A stretch of DNA of 64,000 bases from an uncultured Lachnospira sp. (GTDB lineage Bacteria > Bacillota > Clostridia > Lachnospirales > Lachnospiraceae): positions 114,434-178,433 of the forward strand of contig CAJUTV010000008.1 in the NCBI GenBank assembly GCA_910589305.1, written 5' to 3'. Positions 7,740 to 17,578 of this stretch are shown here, piece after piece. How positions within the stretch are numbered: the first letter of the stretch is position 1; the number at the start of each line of letters is the position of its first letter. The notes under the pieces were generated by a model. The model did not search any database. It was not told where the DNA came from and saw only the letters and a program-made list of their open reading frames with translations. A program made the position numbers and the translations under genes.

Positions 7740-8396
7740 TTACTCTCTGATTAACGTATATAGATTTCCATTGCCAACATCTGTTCCGTTAAAATATGTC
7801 GTTCCATTTACATCGTAGTGAACAGCATATGTAATGCCACCGCCACCATCTCTTACGCCCAGCACTTGAATTTCTCCCGTAGATGGAACGGTAAAAACTA
7901 CGGGTTTATTTTTAATCATAAATGGCTCACATATTGCAACACCATCAACTAAAATCTGCACATAGTCTCCATCTTCGGCTGCATAGTCCCAAATATGTAT
8001 CTTGTTCTCATCAGGCAAAGATGAATGTGTGATGGTTAGGTCTTGCCCTGCTAGGTTCTTATCCTTAGAAAGGAGGCGAACACCAATAGGAAGTTGTGTA
8101 GACATACGATTTTCTAACGCTTCAATAGCTTCTTCAGTTGTATTTACACTTGGAGAAGTTGGCATAAAAAATATTGAAGCTACAAACAATCCTGCTAATA
8201 CCAACCCTGTTGCTTTCAATTTTTTGTCAGCTTTGGTTTTTACTCCCTTCTTTAGCGCAGGTTCTGTGACATCAACAAACGGCTTGGACTCAGATTCCTT
8301 AGAAGACCGCGCAAGCAGCTCTTCACTGTTGTTGACATCCATGTTTACTTTATTTTCTGGTCTGTCAGAAAACTGTTTTTGATTATTATTGCTCAT
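7740..8396 (-). CDS. Membrane-anchored extracellular protein of the AAA+/GH5 operon
   Basis: A 218-residue protein: hydrophilic cytoplasmic N terminus of about 60 residues, one membrane segment (about 62-80, LVLAGLFVASIFFMP), then a beta-rich outer domain ending in GGGGITYAVHYDV and YFNGTDVGNGN. The segment HIWDYAAEDGDYVQILVDGV resembles an extracellular beta-sandwich repeat seen in secreted proteins; this is a weak likeness. It is the last gene of the leftward operon and overlaps the gene before it by 11 bases, so it is translationally coupled. Confidence 0.6.
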   Translation of the reverse strand: MSNNNQKQFSDRPENKVNMDVNNSEELLARSSKESESKPFVDVTEPALKKGVKTKADKKLKATGLVLAGLFVASIFFMPTSPSVNTTEEAIEALENRMSTQLPIGVRLLSKDKNLAGQDLTITHSSLPDENKIHIWDYAAEDGDYVQILVDGVAICEPFMIKNKPVVFTVPSTGEIQVLGVRDGGGGITYAVHYDVNGTTYFNGTDVGNGNLYTLIRE

Positions 8397-8835
8397 AATC
8401 TTCCCTCGCTATTCTCATTGGTTTCTTATGACAAAAGATACACATTGCAAGGCGGCACACAATAATTTGAATAATCATCAGCACGAAAAAAAGCATATGT
8501 CTTGTATCACTCTGCACTTGGTAACCATAATTAAGTATCTGTATTCCTATGGCAAGAATTGTTATATTGGCAGTTAAAATGGTTATGTAAGGATATAACC
8601 AAGGGAGTTTACGAAAACATTTTCTAAAAGCAGGAACAAGCATTGTTATTCCAAATATAAAGCTAAAAATCAACAACAATGTAAAGCCAATTGACTCTAT
8701 TCCAAATCCAGAATTGATTATAGATGCAATGTCGTTTGGCAACATTATTAAAGCAATAAATAACATTAGCAACATCCAAATCACTGCGCCAAAAAACCAT
8801 AAAATAGCGGCAATATTTGAAATCCATCTTTTCAT
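8386..8835 (-). CDS. Four-pass membrane protein of the AAA+/GH5 operon
   Basis: A 149-residue protein with four hydrophobic segments (about residues 8-30, 45-65, 77-97 and 105-125) and a short cytoplasmic tail with a CxxC (CIFC). The family is unknown. Its ATG overlaps the stop of the AAA+ gene (TAATG) behind AAGGAGG, so translation of the two is coupled. This tight link suggests it may be a membrane partner of the AAA+ protein. Confidence 0.6.
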   Translation of the reverse strand: MKRWISNIAAILWFFGAVIWMLLMLFIALIMLPNDIASIINSGFGIESIGFTLLLIFSFIFGITMLVPAFRKCFRKLPWLYPYITILTANITILAIGIQILNYGYQVQSDTRHMLFFVLMIIQIIVCRLAMCIFCHKKPMRIAREDYEQ

Positions 8836-11800
8836 TACGCAAGCACCTCCTTAATATCCTCTGCAATAATTGTTGAAAGTTCTGCCTTGCCTATTGTACT
8901 TGAACGACTAAGGCGCATAGCTTGATTATTTAAGGACTTCTCAAAGATATTTCTTACATAACGACCATTACCAAACTGTGGCTGTTTTTTGCCTTCTTCA
9001 AAAATTTCACCCAATAATTCTATTGCCTCAGAGCTCAATATATATCCTTGTTCTTTATACATTCTTTCAGCAATGCTGAACAATTCGTCTGTTGAGTAAT
9101 CTTCAAATTCAATAATATTCGGGAACCGAGATTGCAAGCCTGCATTCTTATTTAAGAAATTGTGCATATCATCATAATATCCTGCGAGAATTACAACAAG
9201 TCTATCTCTGTTATCATCCATCATCTTAACAAGCGTATCAATTGCTTCCTGCCCAAAATCATTATTACCTCCCTGTGCTAAGGCGTATGCTTCATCAATA
9301 AACAAAACACCATTAAGAGCGCTTTCAATAACTTCTCTGGTCTTTATTGCGGTTTGACCAATATAACCTGCAACTAATCCTGAACGGTCTGTCTCGACCA
9401 ATTTATTCGTAGAGATAATACCCATATTAAACAGTACATTTGCCACTGTACGAGCCATCATTGTTTTGCCAGTACCAGGATTGCCCATAAAAATCATATG
9501 GAGTGTTTGTGTGGTACTAACTTTCAAGCCATGCTTTTTACGCTGTTCCTGAACCATTAATCTTGCATTGAGACTGCGAATATAGTTTTTGACAGACTCC
9601 AGACCAACAACTTTACTCAACTCTGCCTCAAGATTATATGTATTTTCGACAGGTGATTGTGCTTCTATATCCTTTGCTATAATAACCGTCATTTCTTCAG
9701 TGCTTACTTCCGACAATGCAATACGAGAAGATTGGTTTCTAATGATTTCATCAATATAATTACGAACCATACGACCATTTCCTGAAGTAGCAGTAGAATG
9801 ACGTTTTAAGTCATATACCGCTTCTTTAAATGCCAAAATTGCATCTTCTGAAAGACTAAAGCCCTTTTTAGAAATCATATTTTTACCAATTTCAAACAAT
9901 TCCTCTGCCGAGTAATCTGGAAAATCAATTTTAAGCGGAAATCGAGATTCTAAACCAGAATTGGCTTTCATAAAATCATTCATTTCCTTACTATAACCAG
10001 CTAAAATAACAAGAATTTCCCCGCGATAGTCCTCAATCAGTTTAACTAAAATATCAATACACTCCTGCCCATAGCTGCTGCCGTCATTCGTTATAGCATA
10101 GGCTTCATCAATAAACAGTACGCCGCCTAATGCGGACTTAAACACTTCCTCCGTCTTTTTGGCGGTTTGCCCCACGTATTCTGCAATAAGTCCACTTTTA
10201 TCGGTTTCAACCAAATGTCCTGATTTTAGCAATCCCATTGAATGAAACATATTTGCAACAACACGAGCCATTGTTGTTTTACCTGTACCTGGATTGCCGC
10301 TAAAAATCATATTCAACGACTGAGTTGTATCCACTTTCAAGGATGCTTTTTTGCGTTTTTCTCTTGCAAGTATCACATGGTACTGTGTTCGCACAAAATC
10401 TTTTACATTTTCAAGACCAATAATTGCTGCCAGTTCTTCTTCAAGGTTAAATGTTTTCTTTTGATGCAGCTCAAAGTCTTCCACTGTTAGTAATTCTAAA
10501 TCTTGCGTATTATCTTTAGCTATTCTTTGAGATTGATTTAATATCGCTGCTTCAATTAAATTACGAGCAAGACGACCATTACCGCTATCATTCTTTCCTT
10601 TAATCTGCTTTCTTTCAAACACGTCAAGCATAGGTGTACGGCATTCTTCGGAAATACGATATCCCTTGCTTTTGGCGGTTATTTTAGCAATTTCATACAT
10701 TTCATCTGGTGTATAATCTTCAAAATCAATTACATTAGGGAATCTTGACTTTAAGCCAGGATTTGTTTTTAAAAACTCTGCCATTTCATCAGAATAACCC
10801 GCAAGAATAACAACAAGGTTATCTCTGTAATCCTCAATGCCTTTTACCAAAGCATCAATAGCTTCCAAACCAAAAACATCGTTTTTATCACGACATAAAG
10901 AATAGGCTTCATCAATAAACAGTACACCGCCAATTGCAGATGTAATCAATTCTGTAGTTAATTTTGCGGTTTGACCAACATACTGCCCCACCATATCAGA
11001 ACGGCTAACTTCTCTCAACTGTCCAGAACTAAGTACACCTATGGCTTTTAAATATTTAGCTACAATGCGGGCAATTGTTGTTTTGCCAGTGCCAGGATTC
11101 CCTGTAAAAATCATGTGCATGGAAAGGTCTGCTGCCTTTAATCCTTTTGCAGCTCTAAGCCTTTGAACCGTTAAATTGTTTTCAAGATTAAGCACATACT
11201 CTTTAACCAAGCTCAATCCAATAACGCTGTCAAGCTCTTGTTTAACATGTTCAAGTGCCAAAGCATCATAACGCTTAACATAGCTATTAAGCAAGATTAC
11301 CTCATCTTGAATATAAAGCTTGTAACCATCCTCATATTTAAGTGCAGCTTTGTCATCCTCTTGTGTAGGATGACAAAGCCTATATTCTGCCAATGGCTTA
11401 TAAATATATTCCTCAACAACTTCAATTAAACCTTTTACACCTTTCGTAGTATCATAACAGTGTATAACCTTATCAATACAAGACCTATCAATTGATAAAA
11501 CCAATTGAAGCTGCTTTTTTGCCTTGTCTATCAATTTATTTGAAATACCTTCAACGACTTCTTGCAGTTCTGATTGGCTAAACTCATCAAGAACAATAAT
11601 ATCGTTAATGAGCCGAGCAAATTCATTCCCTACATATTCTGTTACTTTTTCGGCAGAACAGGTAGATGTAAAAATAAAATACTTGCCATTTGCATTCAAT
11701 TCAGAAATTGAAGCGGTATTCAACATTCCTGTTGATTCCACAAGCATACCATTGTGCAATACATATCTCTTTTGCAGACGATAGATTCCACTTTTTATAA

Positions 11801-12449
11801 GCTGGAACACCATATCTAAACACCGAAAATTCGCTTTATCAATACTTTCAAAAACAATAACATCCGATTGAGAGTACAATGCTTTATATAAATCACTCAA
11901 AAATAGTTCATCCTCAGAACTGGTTGGGTATCTTTCAAAGCCTACAGTTGGAACCTCTAAATAGCGCAATATGCGTTTTTGTTTAAGCAAAATACATATA
12001 TCACGGATTGCTTTTACTTTACCGTGACTTTCATTTCCAATCAGCAAAATTGCATTTTTAGGCATCATTGGACGAACCCCCATCACAAAGGGACGCTTAA
12101 ATGCCTGACACAAAGCCAAAATATTACTATGCGATGCTATCCAGCTTTGCCGAAGTTGCTGTTCAATACCCTCAAATTTTTCATTTATTTTATCCGCATT
12201 CACTGTAACTGGAGAAGATGTAGGTTCTACTTTGGGTGCAGCTGTCCGATTTACAGATGTAACAGAGTTTTGTTTGCTTGAACCTCCATTGCTTTGTATT
12301 ACCGTGTTACCAATAATGGTACTGTTACCTGTATGTTTGCTGTTTTGTTGTATTTGTTTTTTTGCAATAAATCCTTCTTGCTTTACAGCATCAACAATTT
12401 GTATTTCAGGAAATAAAAAGCGCAAAATCGACTTCACGGATTGTTTCAT
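8835..12449 (-). CDS. Large AAA+ protein: one degenerate ClpB-like and three CbxX/CfqX-type modules
   Basis: A 1204-residue ATPase. An N-terminal region of about 110 residues rich in N, S and T leads to a degenerate AAA module: Walker A GNESHGKV lacks the final Ser/Thr and the Walker B region reads VIVFESIDKAN. Three full modules of the CbxX/CfqX (SpoVK, EccA) type follow, with GNPGTGKT loops near residues 450, 717 and 989, each with LFIDEAY, LAGYS/LAGYY and an SRFP sensor region. Such ATPases remodel protein complexes. The ATG at 12449 follows AGGAG by 8 bases and is preferred to 12467. The gene lies between a cellulase gene and two membrane protein genes in one operon. Confidence 0.85.
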   Translation of the reverse strand: MKQSVKSILRFLFPEIQIVDAVKQEGFIAKKQIQQNSKHTGNSTIIGNTVIQSNGGSSKQNSVTSVNRTAAPKVEPTSSPVTVNADKINEKFEGIEQQLRQSWIASHSNILALCQAFKRPFVMGVRPMMPKNAILLIGNESHGKVKAIRDICILLKQKRILRYLEVPTVGFERYPTSSEDELFLSDLYKALYSQSDVIVFESIDKANFRCLDMVFQLIKSGIYRLQKRYVLHNGMLVESTGMLNTASISELNANGKYFIFTSTCSAEKVTEYVGNEFARLINDIIVLDEFSQSELQEVVEGISNKLIDKAKKQLQLVLSIDRSCIDKVIHCYDTTKGVKGLIEVVEEYIYKPLAEYRLCHPTQEDDKAALKYEDGYKLYIQDEVILLNSYVKRYDALALEHVKQELDSVIGLSLVKEYVLNLENNLTVQRLRAAKGLKAADLSMHMIFTGNPGTGKTTIARIVAKYLKAIGVLSSGQLREVSRSDMVGQYVGQTAKLTTELITSAIGGVLFIDEAYSLCRDKNDVFGLEAIDALVKGIEDYRDNLVVILAGYSDEMAEFLKTNPGLKSRFPNVIDFEDYTPDEMYEIAKITAKSKGYRISEECRTPMLDVFERKQIKGKNDSGNGRLARNLIEAAILNQSQRIAKDNTQDLELLTVEDFELHQKKTFNLEEELAAIIGLENVKDFVRTQYHVILAREKRKKASLKVDTTQSLNMIFSGNPGTGKTTMARVVANMFHSMGLLKSGHLVETDKSGLIAEYVGQTAKKTEEVFKSALGGVLFIDEAYAITNDGSSYGQECIDILVKLIEDYRGEILVILAGYSKEMNDFMKANSGLESRFPLKIDFPDYSAEELFEIGKNMISKKGFSLSEDAILAFKEAVYDLKRHSTATSGNGRMVRNYIDEIIRNQSSRIALSEVSTEEMTVIIAKDIEAQSPVENTYNLEAELSKVVGLESVKNYIRSLNARLMVQEQRKKHGLKVSTTQTLHMIFMGNPGTGKTMMARTVANVLFNMGIISTNKLVETDRSGLVAGYIGQTAIKTREVIESALNGVLFIDEAYALAQGGNNDFGQEAIDTLVKMMDDNRDRLVVILAGYYDDMHNFLNKNAGLQSRFPNIIEFEDYSTDELFSIAERMYKEQGYILSSEAIELLGEIFEEGKKQPQFGNGRYVRNIFEKSLNNQAMRLSRSSTIGKAELSTIIAEDIKEVLA

Positions 12450-12477
12450 TTTCGCAGCTCCTCTCATTCAGAATGTA

Positions 12478-14172
12478 TTAACGATTTCTTATTGCATTTC
12501 TAAACCATCGACCAGTATCGGACAAATCGCTTTCATCCCAGCCGCTTGTTTTATCACAGCCCGGATTTATCAGCGCAGAGGTCTCTGCCTTATTACACAA
12601 GCTCCATGCAAGGAAACTAACACCTCTGCTGTTTAACAGATTGAGCCATGCATCTGCTGAGCCATAGTCAATACCGCCATTTCCAGAAGCATCGCATATA
12701 CTGCACTCGCTTACAAAAACAGGTATCCCATTATCCATAGCTGTTATTAATTTATTTCGGATATAATCGGTATGTGTTGCCGCATAAAAATGCAGTGCAT
12801 AACACACATTTGAATCATTTATCTGATTTCCTATCACTGCATCGACATCTTGGCTCCATGTATTTGTTCCTACAATAACAAGCGCATCGGTATTGCTTCT
12901 TATAGCAGATAATACTTCCTCTGCATATGGTTTTATAACGCTATTCCAATCCGAATTTTGAGGTTCATTGCATATCTCATATATTACATTGCCATTGCCT
13001 GCATATCTGGCAGACATTTCTGAGAAAAAGGCAACGGCCTCATCCTTATGTTGATAAGGATTTCCATCGCTAAGAATATGCCAGTCAATAATAACATACA
13101 TTCCAAGCTGTGTCGCATAACTTACACCTGCATCCACTAACGATTTTAGTGCTTCTCTGTCGCCTCCTGTACAATATCCGCCATATTCGGCTGTATACAT
13201 TGCCAAACGCACCACATTTGCACCCCAATCATCTCTTAATGTTTGAAAGGCCTCATAATTTACATACTGAGGGAACCAAGCTAAACCATGCGTGCTGACA
13301 CCTCGAAGCTGAACCTTACTTCCACTGCTGTCAACAATCGATGTGCCTTCTACATGGAGACGTCCAGACACTGTCGTTGTTGGTCCTGTATATTGATTAT
13401 CACCGCCGTTTGATGGTTCATCATTATTTGAACTGTTCCCTGAATTGTTAGTATTTGAATCCGTATTGCCTTGATTATTACCATTGTTAGTATTGTTATT
13501 GCCATCTGTATTTTCTTCATTATTCGTTGATGCAGTTTCATCATCTTGATGTTCTTCACCGCCGTCTGCCACCATAGTAACCCCATCTACGGTTGTCTCT
13601 ATACTATATTTTCCTACATTAACGTCGGTATCGGCACCAACTATAAATCCAATTCCTTGTGTTCCTTCTCCAACTTCAATATTCTTGTTATAATCCACAG
13701 GCTTCATCTGCACCTCAAGAATATCTCCATTTTTGTTTGTCTCTAATACACAGTTCCAGCTTTGCTCAATACTGGCATTTGCACCAAGTGTAAACGTCAT
13801 AGTCCAATCTGTTATTTTTCCAACACCAGCATTTTTTACTGTAACGTCAATCTGTGCAAATTTTTTACCATCACTTTCCCATGTATTTGTTTTCGCAAAA
13901 TCTGCAATGGCTGAAGGCTCATCTTCTTTTTTGCTGTATGCCAAATCGGTTGGCTGGTTTGACGTCGCATTTGAATTTGAAATCGTATTGCCACCTGTAG
14001 CATCTTCAGGCGTTGCAACATTGCCTACTGTATGCTGTTTTTCTTTTGTGATTGCTGATATACCAATTCCTGCAAAGATTCCTACAATCAATATCACCGC
14101 TGCCAGTATACCAAGCGTTATTAATTTCTTTTTATCCATCTGTTTCAATGTTTGTTTTATTTTATCCAACAT
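12478..14172 (-). CDS. Membrane-anchored GH5 cellulase with CBM2-like module
   Basis: A 564-residue protein. A signal anchor (residues 18-40) follows a basic N terminus. Residues about 70-190 form a CBM2-like cellulose-binding module (FAQIDVTVKNAG, WTMTFTLGANA, IEQSWNCVLE). An N/G/S/T linker spans about 205-265. The rest is glycoside hydrolase family 5 (subfamily 2 type): acid/base Glu in YEICNEPQ, nucleophile Glu in VFVSECS, and WSLCNKAE near the end. It would cut beta-1,4-glucans at the cell surface. Its start overlaps the end of holA by 11 bases; the AAA+ gene starts 28 bases after its stop. Confidence 0.9.
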   Translation of the reverse strand: MLDKIKQTLKQMDKKKLITLGILAAVILIVGIFAGIGISAITKEKQHTVGNVATPEDATGGNTISNSNATSNQPTDLAYSKKEDEPSAIADFAKTNTWESDGKKFAQIDVTVKNAGVGKITDWTMTFTLGANASIEQSWNCVLETNKNGDILEVQMKPVDYNKNIEVGEGTQGIGFIVGADTDVNVGKYSIETTVDGVTMVADGGEEHQDDETASTNNEENTDGNNNTNNGNNQGNTDSNTNNSGNSSNNDEPSNGGDNQYTGPTTTVSGRLHVEGTSIVDSSGSKVQLRGVSTHGLAWFPQYVNYEAFQTLRDDWGANVVRLAMYTAEYGGYCTGGDREALKSLVDAGVSYATQLGMYVIIDWHILSDGNPYQHKDEAVAFFSEMSARYAGNGNVIYEICNEPQNSDWNSVIKPYAEEVLSAIRSNTDALVIVGTNTWSQDVDAVIGNQINDSNVCYALHFYAATHTDYIRNKLITAMDNGIPVFVSECSICDASGNGGIDYGSADAWLNLLNSRGVSFLAWSLCNKAETSALINPGCDKTSGWDESDLSDTGRWFRNAIRNR

Positions 14173-15163
14173 GGTCTACATCCACCTTCTTCGCACTATA
14201 TTTTATAATCATTAATTCAACAGCCATCTTGGCGTCCAATTTTCCTGTTTTTACTGCTTCTTCCACATCAGCAAGGTCTTTTAAAGCCAATTTTAACTGT
14301 TTTATACTAAAATTTTTTGCCTGACTGCTATATTTTTGAGCAATAAATGGTGCAACGCCCATACTTTTTGCAATATCATAATGATTTATCCCCACCGCCA
14401 ACGCTTCTTTTGCCTGCAAAATCCCATTAAACTGACGTACCATCAAACCAAGTATATTCATAGGAGGCTCTTTTTGAGCAAGCAAATCATAATAGAGTTT
14501 TAAGGCATCCTGCTGCCTTTTTATGGCAATGGCTGTTATCATATCAAATATTTTACTTACAGTCACTGTGCTGCATATCGCTTCAATATCTGTTATCTTC
14601 ACTTCATTTCTTGCACCGCAATACGATATTACTTTATCAATCTCTGCCTTAATCAGTATCATCGACGCCCCCGTTTTATCAAGGAGCAATTTTACAGCGG
14701 CTGATTCTATCGTCATCCCCTTTTCTTTAAAACATTTGCCAATCCATTTTATAAGCACGGCTTCTGTCTGCTGGTTCATCAAGGAAACATATCCTTCTTT
14801 TTTCACCGCCTTAAAAAGTTTATTTCGTTCATCAACCGCCTCTTCTATAAACACAAGAACCAAATAATCTGGCAATGCACTGACAAACGCCGCAAACTCT
14901 TCATTAGAACGTTTAAAAAATCCACTGTTTTCAATAATAATCAGACGTTTTTCGGAAAAAAAGGGCAAGGTGTCTGCCATTTCTATAATTTCCTTAACAT
15001 TTAACTTTTCTCCTTCATAATAAGAAAAATTCATCGTGTCAGAACCAGTAATACTTTCTTTCATTCTATCCCTATATTGTTTTTTCAAATAGGGTTCATC
15101 ACCATAAAGAAGATAAACTTTTTTAAAAGTCTTATTTTTAATATCTTCATTGATAACTTTCAC
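14162..15163 (-). CDS. holA: DNA polymerase III delta subunit
   Basis: A 333-residue protein of normal HolA length. It shows KKVYLLYGDEPYLKKQYRD at the N terminus, LPFFSEKRLIIIENSGFF, and the helical C-terminal part that binds the clamp loader. HolA opens the beta clamp as part of the clamp loader. It starts with GTG, with AAAGGAG 7 bases upstream. The comEC-holA order is common in Firmicutes; here the downstream ribosomal gene rpsT is replaced by the cellulase gene, which overlaps its stop. Confidence 0.92.
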   Translation of the reverse strand: MKVINEDIKNKTFKKVYLLYGDEPYLKKQYRDRMKESITGSDTMNFSYYEGEKLNVKEIIEMADTLPFFSEKRLIIIENSGFFKRSNEEFAAFVSALPDYLVLVFIEEAVDERNKLFKAVKKEGYVSLMNQQTEAVLIKWIGKCFKEKGMTIESAAVKLLLDKTGASMILIKAEIDKVISYCGARNEVKITDIEAICSTVTVSKIFDMITAIAIKRQQDALKLYYDLLAQKEPPMNILGLMVRQFNGILQAKEALAVGINHYDIAKSMGVAPFIAQKYSSQAKNFSIKQLKLALKDLADVEEAVKTGKLDAKMAVELMIIKYSAKKVDVDHVG

Positions 15164-15248
15164 ACTTCTTCTCCTTTCACTCGTTCTATTATATCAGTAA
15201 ATTTATCAATTGTAAAAAAAAACTTTACTTATTCTTCTTTACAACTTC

Positions 15249-17573
15249 CTATTTTTTATCCTCTAAATATGTTCTTACCTCTATGCCTTTCTCTTTTACA
15301 ATAATTTTTATCTGTCCTGTCTTTGCTGTAATATAAACCTCTGCACCACATTCTTTTAAATGGTTAATGGTTTCACTTGACGGGTGTTTATACCGATTGT
15401 TTATACCACATGAAATAATTGCTATCTGTGGCTGTACTTTTTCCAAAAATTCTTTATCGGACGAACTAGAAGAGCCATGATGAGCGGTCTTTAACACCAT
15501 TGTTTTATTTAATTGATGTTCTCTTAGTATATACTGTTCACCTTTTTTTTCAACATCTCCTGTCATCAAGATAGAAAATTCCTTATAAGTTACACTATAT
15601 ACTGCTGAATAATCATTGCTGCTCTCATACCAATATCCTTGTGATGGATGCAAACATGAAATATTCATTCCACAAGGAAATTGCACACCCCATCCAGAAG
15701 CAGCATATATAATATGAATCCCTTTCTCCTTTGCTTTTTTAACAATGTTTATATAAGAATCATCGGGCGTTATTGTGTTTTGATTGATAATATCGGGTAA
15801 CACAATATTTTCTATAGTAAATGTTTTATCTGTTAAATCCATTAATTCCATAATACCATTCACATGGTCATTATCACTATGACTGATAAAAATATAGTCT
15901 ATTTTTTTTATGCCATAACTGCGAAGCAATGGATATATCCTCTTTTCTCCAACCTTGCTAATATCGCTGCTTCCGCCGTCAAAAAGCATATTGATACCTT
16001 CTTGTCTTATCAATATACAATCACCTTGTCCTACATCAATCATATCCACTGTAAATGGAACCTTTCCTTTATAAAATAAAATCAACAGCGCAGTTACAAA
16101 AAAGAATATCGCTATACAATTTCTAATGCTATTTATTTTATATTTATAACATATCATTTTTGTAAATTTTTTTGATTGAAACACCCACACAACCAATGCC
16201 ATCAATCCAATACAACTGTAAAACAATAAAATCTGTCCTATTTGTGGTCTTTGTGCCTGTATTTGACTAAAAGGCAGTTTCTGTGTTATCTCGCATAACA
16301 CCATATACCCTTTTAAAATATAGTGAACGGTTCCCATCAAAAATACACCTACTGGCATACAGATATAAGAAATCAACAACGCTGCAACTCCACAAAACAA
16401 TAATAAAGACATAAATGGTATAACAATCATATTTAAAAAAACACTATACAATGGTATCTCAAAATAATAATATAAAAGAAGCGGCATCATAAAAAGAGTA
16501 ATTCCTAAACTTCCTATAAAAGACGTTGTAATAAAACGCAAAAAAGAAGCAATATAATTAAAAATTCTTTGATTTTTTTGCTCTATTTTTTCTATTTTTT
16601 TATCCATAACAGGAAGAATCATTGCATTTAAAGAAGGCACTACAACCAGAATACCTAAGATAGCCAAAAAAGACATTAAAAATCCAGAATGAAAACAACT
16701 ATATTTATTTTCAGCAAGAAAAATCATTGCCGATAATGCAAGCGCTGACAATGTATCATATGTTCGTCCTAAAATAGAAGCGCCCATTTGCACTACACAC
16801 ATAAAAACCGCACGTCTGGCAGATACACCATTCCCTGTTAATGCTGCATATGTAGCAAGAAATAAAAGACTAATGGTAAAACAGGTAAGAAATCCAAAAC
16901 CGCATTTTTTTAATAACTTATATATGGCTATTCCAAGAAAAGATACATGCAGTCCGCTAATTGCAATAATATGTGCTATGCCATTTTTTTGAAACAGTTG
17001 GTAAATATCTTGTGATAAATTGCTTTTATCACCTAAAAGAATCGCCTCCATAATTCCATAATCTTGTTGTGTAGTCATACTTTGTAAATGTCTATCTAAT
17101 GAATCTTTTATTTGATTTTGATATTTTGCCATTCCACTGCATTCTTTTATTATTTTGATATCTTGTGCTGCTATTTTATACCAAATACCAATCGACTTAT
17201 AATAAAGCTTTTGATTAAATTCCCCATCATTTCTAGGACTGGGAAAACTTTTTAATCCTCCTTTTACACAGATTGTATCACCAATATGACAGCGTGTTTC
17301 TATATCATTAGAATTGACTAAAACATTTTTATTTTCACAACGGTTCTCTTGAATTTGTATTGTACAGTTTGATAATTGATAATTGACCCCAAATTCGGTC
17401 TGTTTTATGGATTTTACAATTCCTATTACTGTTGATTGTGTTTTATTTGTATCACTAATAACCGAATTGAAAGAAGAAGGGGCAGTATGCTCTGCCCCAT
17501 AGATACTTAACAAGCAAAAGACAAGTTCTATTATACAATAGAATACAAGCGGTCTTCTTATATAAATCACCAT
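15249..17573 (-). CDS. comEC: ComEC/Rec2 DNA-uptake channel
   Basis: A 774-residue protein with an N-terminal DUF4131-type region, a multi-pass competence domain (residues about 190-490; GIAHIIAISGLHVSFLG is the hallmark), and a C-terminal metallo-beta-lactamase fold (DVGQGDCILIRQ, FISHSDNDHVNG, KTAHHGSSSSS). The protein carries single-stranded DNA across the membrane in natural transformation. The start is uncertain because AAAGG lies very near the ATG. The gene is 5 bases after the GerMN gene and 85 before holA, forming one leftward block. Confidence 0.93.
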   Translation of the reverse strand: MVIYIRRPLVFYCIIELVFCLLSIYGAEHTAPSSFNSVISDTNKTQSTVIGIVKSIKQTEFGVNYQLSNCTIQIQENRCENKNVLVNSNDIETRCHIGDTICVKGGLKSFPSPRNDGEFNQKLYYKSIGIWYKIAAQDIKIIKECSGMAKYQNQIKDSLDRHLQSMTTQQDYGIMEAILLGDKSNLSQDIYQLFQKNGIAHIIAISGLHVSFLGIAIYKLLKKCGFGFLTCFTISLLFLATYAALTGNGVSARRAVFMCVVQMGASILGRTYDTLSALALSAMIFLAENKYSCFHSGFLMSFLAILGILVVVPSLNAMILPVMDKKIEKIEQKNQRIFNYIASFLRFITTSFIGSLGITLFMMPLLLYYYFEIPLYSVFLNMIVIPFMSLLLFCGVAALLISYICMPVGVFLMGTVHYILKGYMVLCEITQKLPFSQIQAQRPQIGQILLFYSCIGLMALVVWVFQSKKFTKMICYKYKINSIRNCIAIFFFVTALLILFYKGKVPFTVDMIDVGQGDCILIRQEGINMLFDGGSSDISKVGEKRIYPLLRSYGIKKIDYIFISHSDNDHVNGIMELMDLTDKTFTIENIVLPDIINQNTITPDDSYINIVKKAKEKGIHIIYAASGWGVQFPCGMNISCLHPSQGYWYESSNDYSAVYSVTYKEFSILMTGDVEKKGEQYILREHQLNKTMVLKTAHHGSSSSSDKEFLEKVQPQIAIISCGINNRYKHPSSETINHLKECGAEVYITAKTGQIKIIVKEKGIEVRTYLEDKK

Positions 17574-17578
17574 CCTTT

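Noticed and set aside
8002..12636. Several plus-strand frames opposite the AAA+ and cellulase operon
   Set aside because: All are antisense shadows of well-supported coding sequence.
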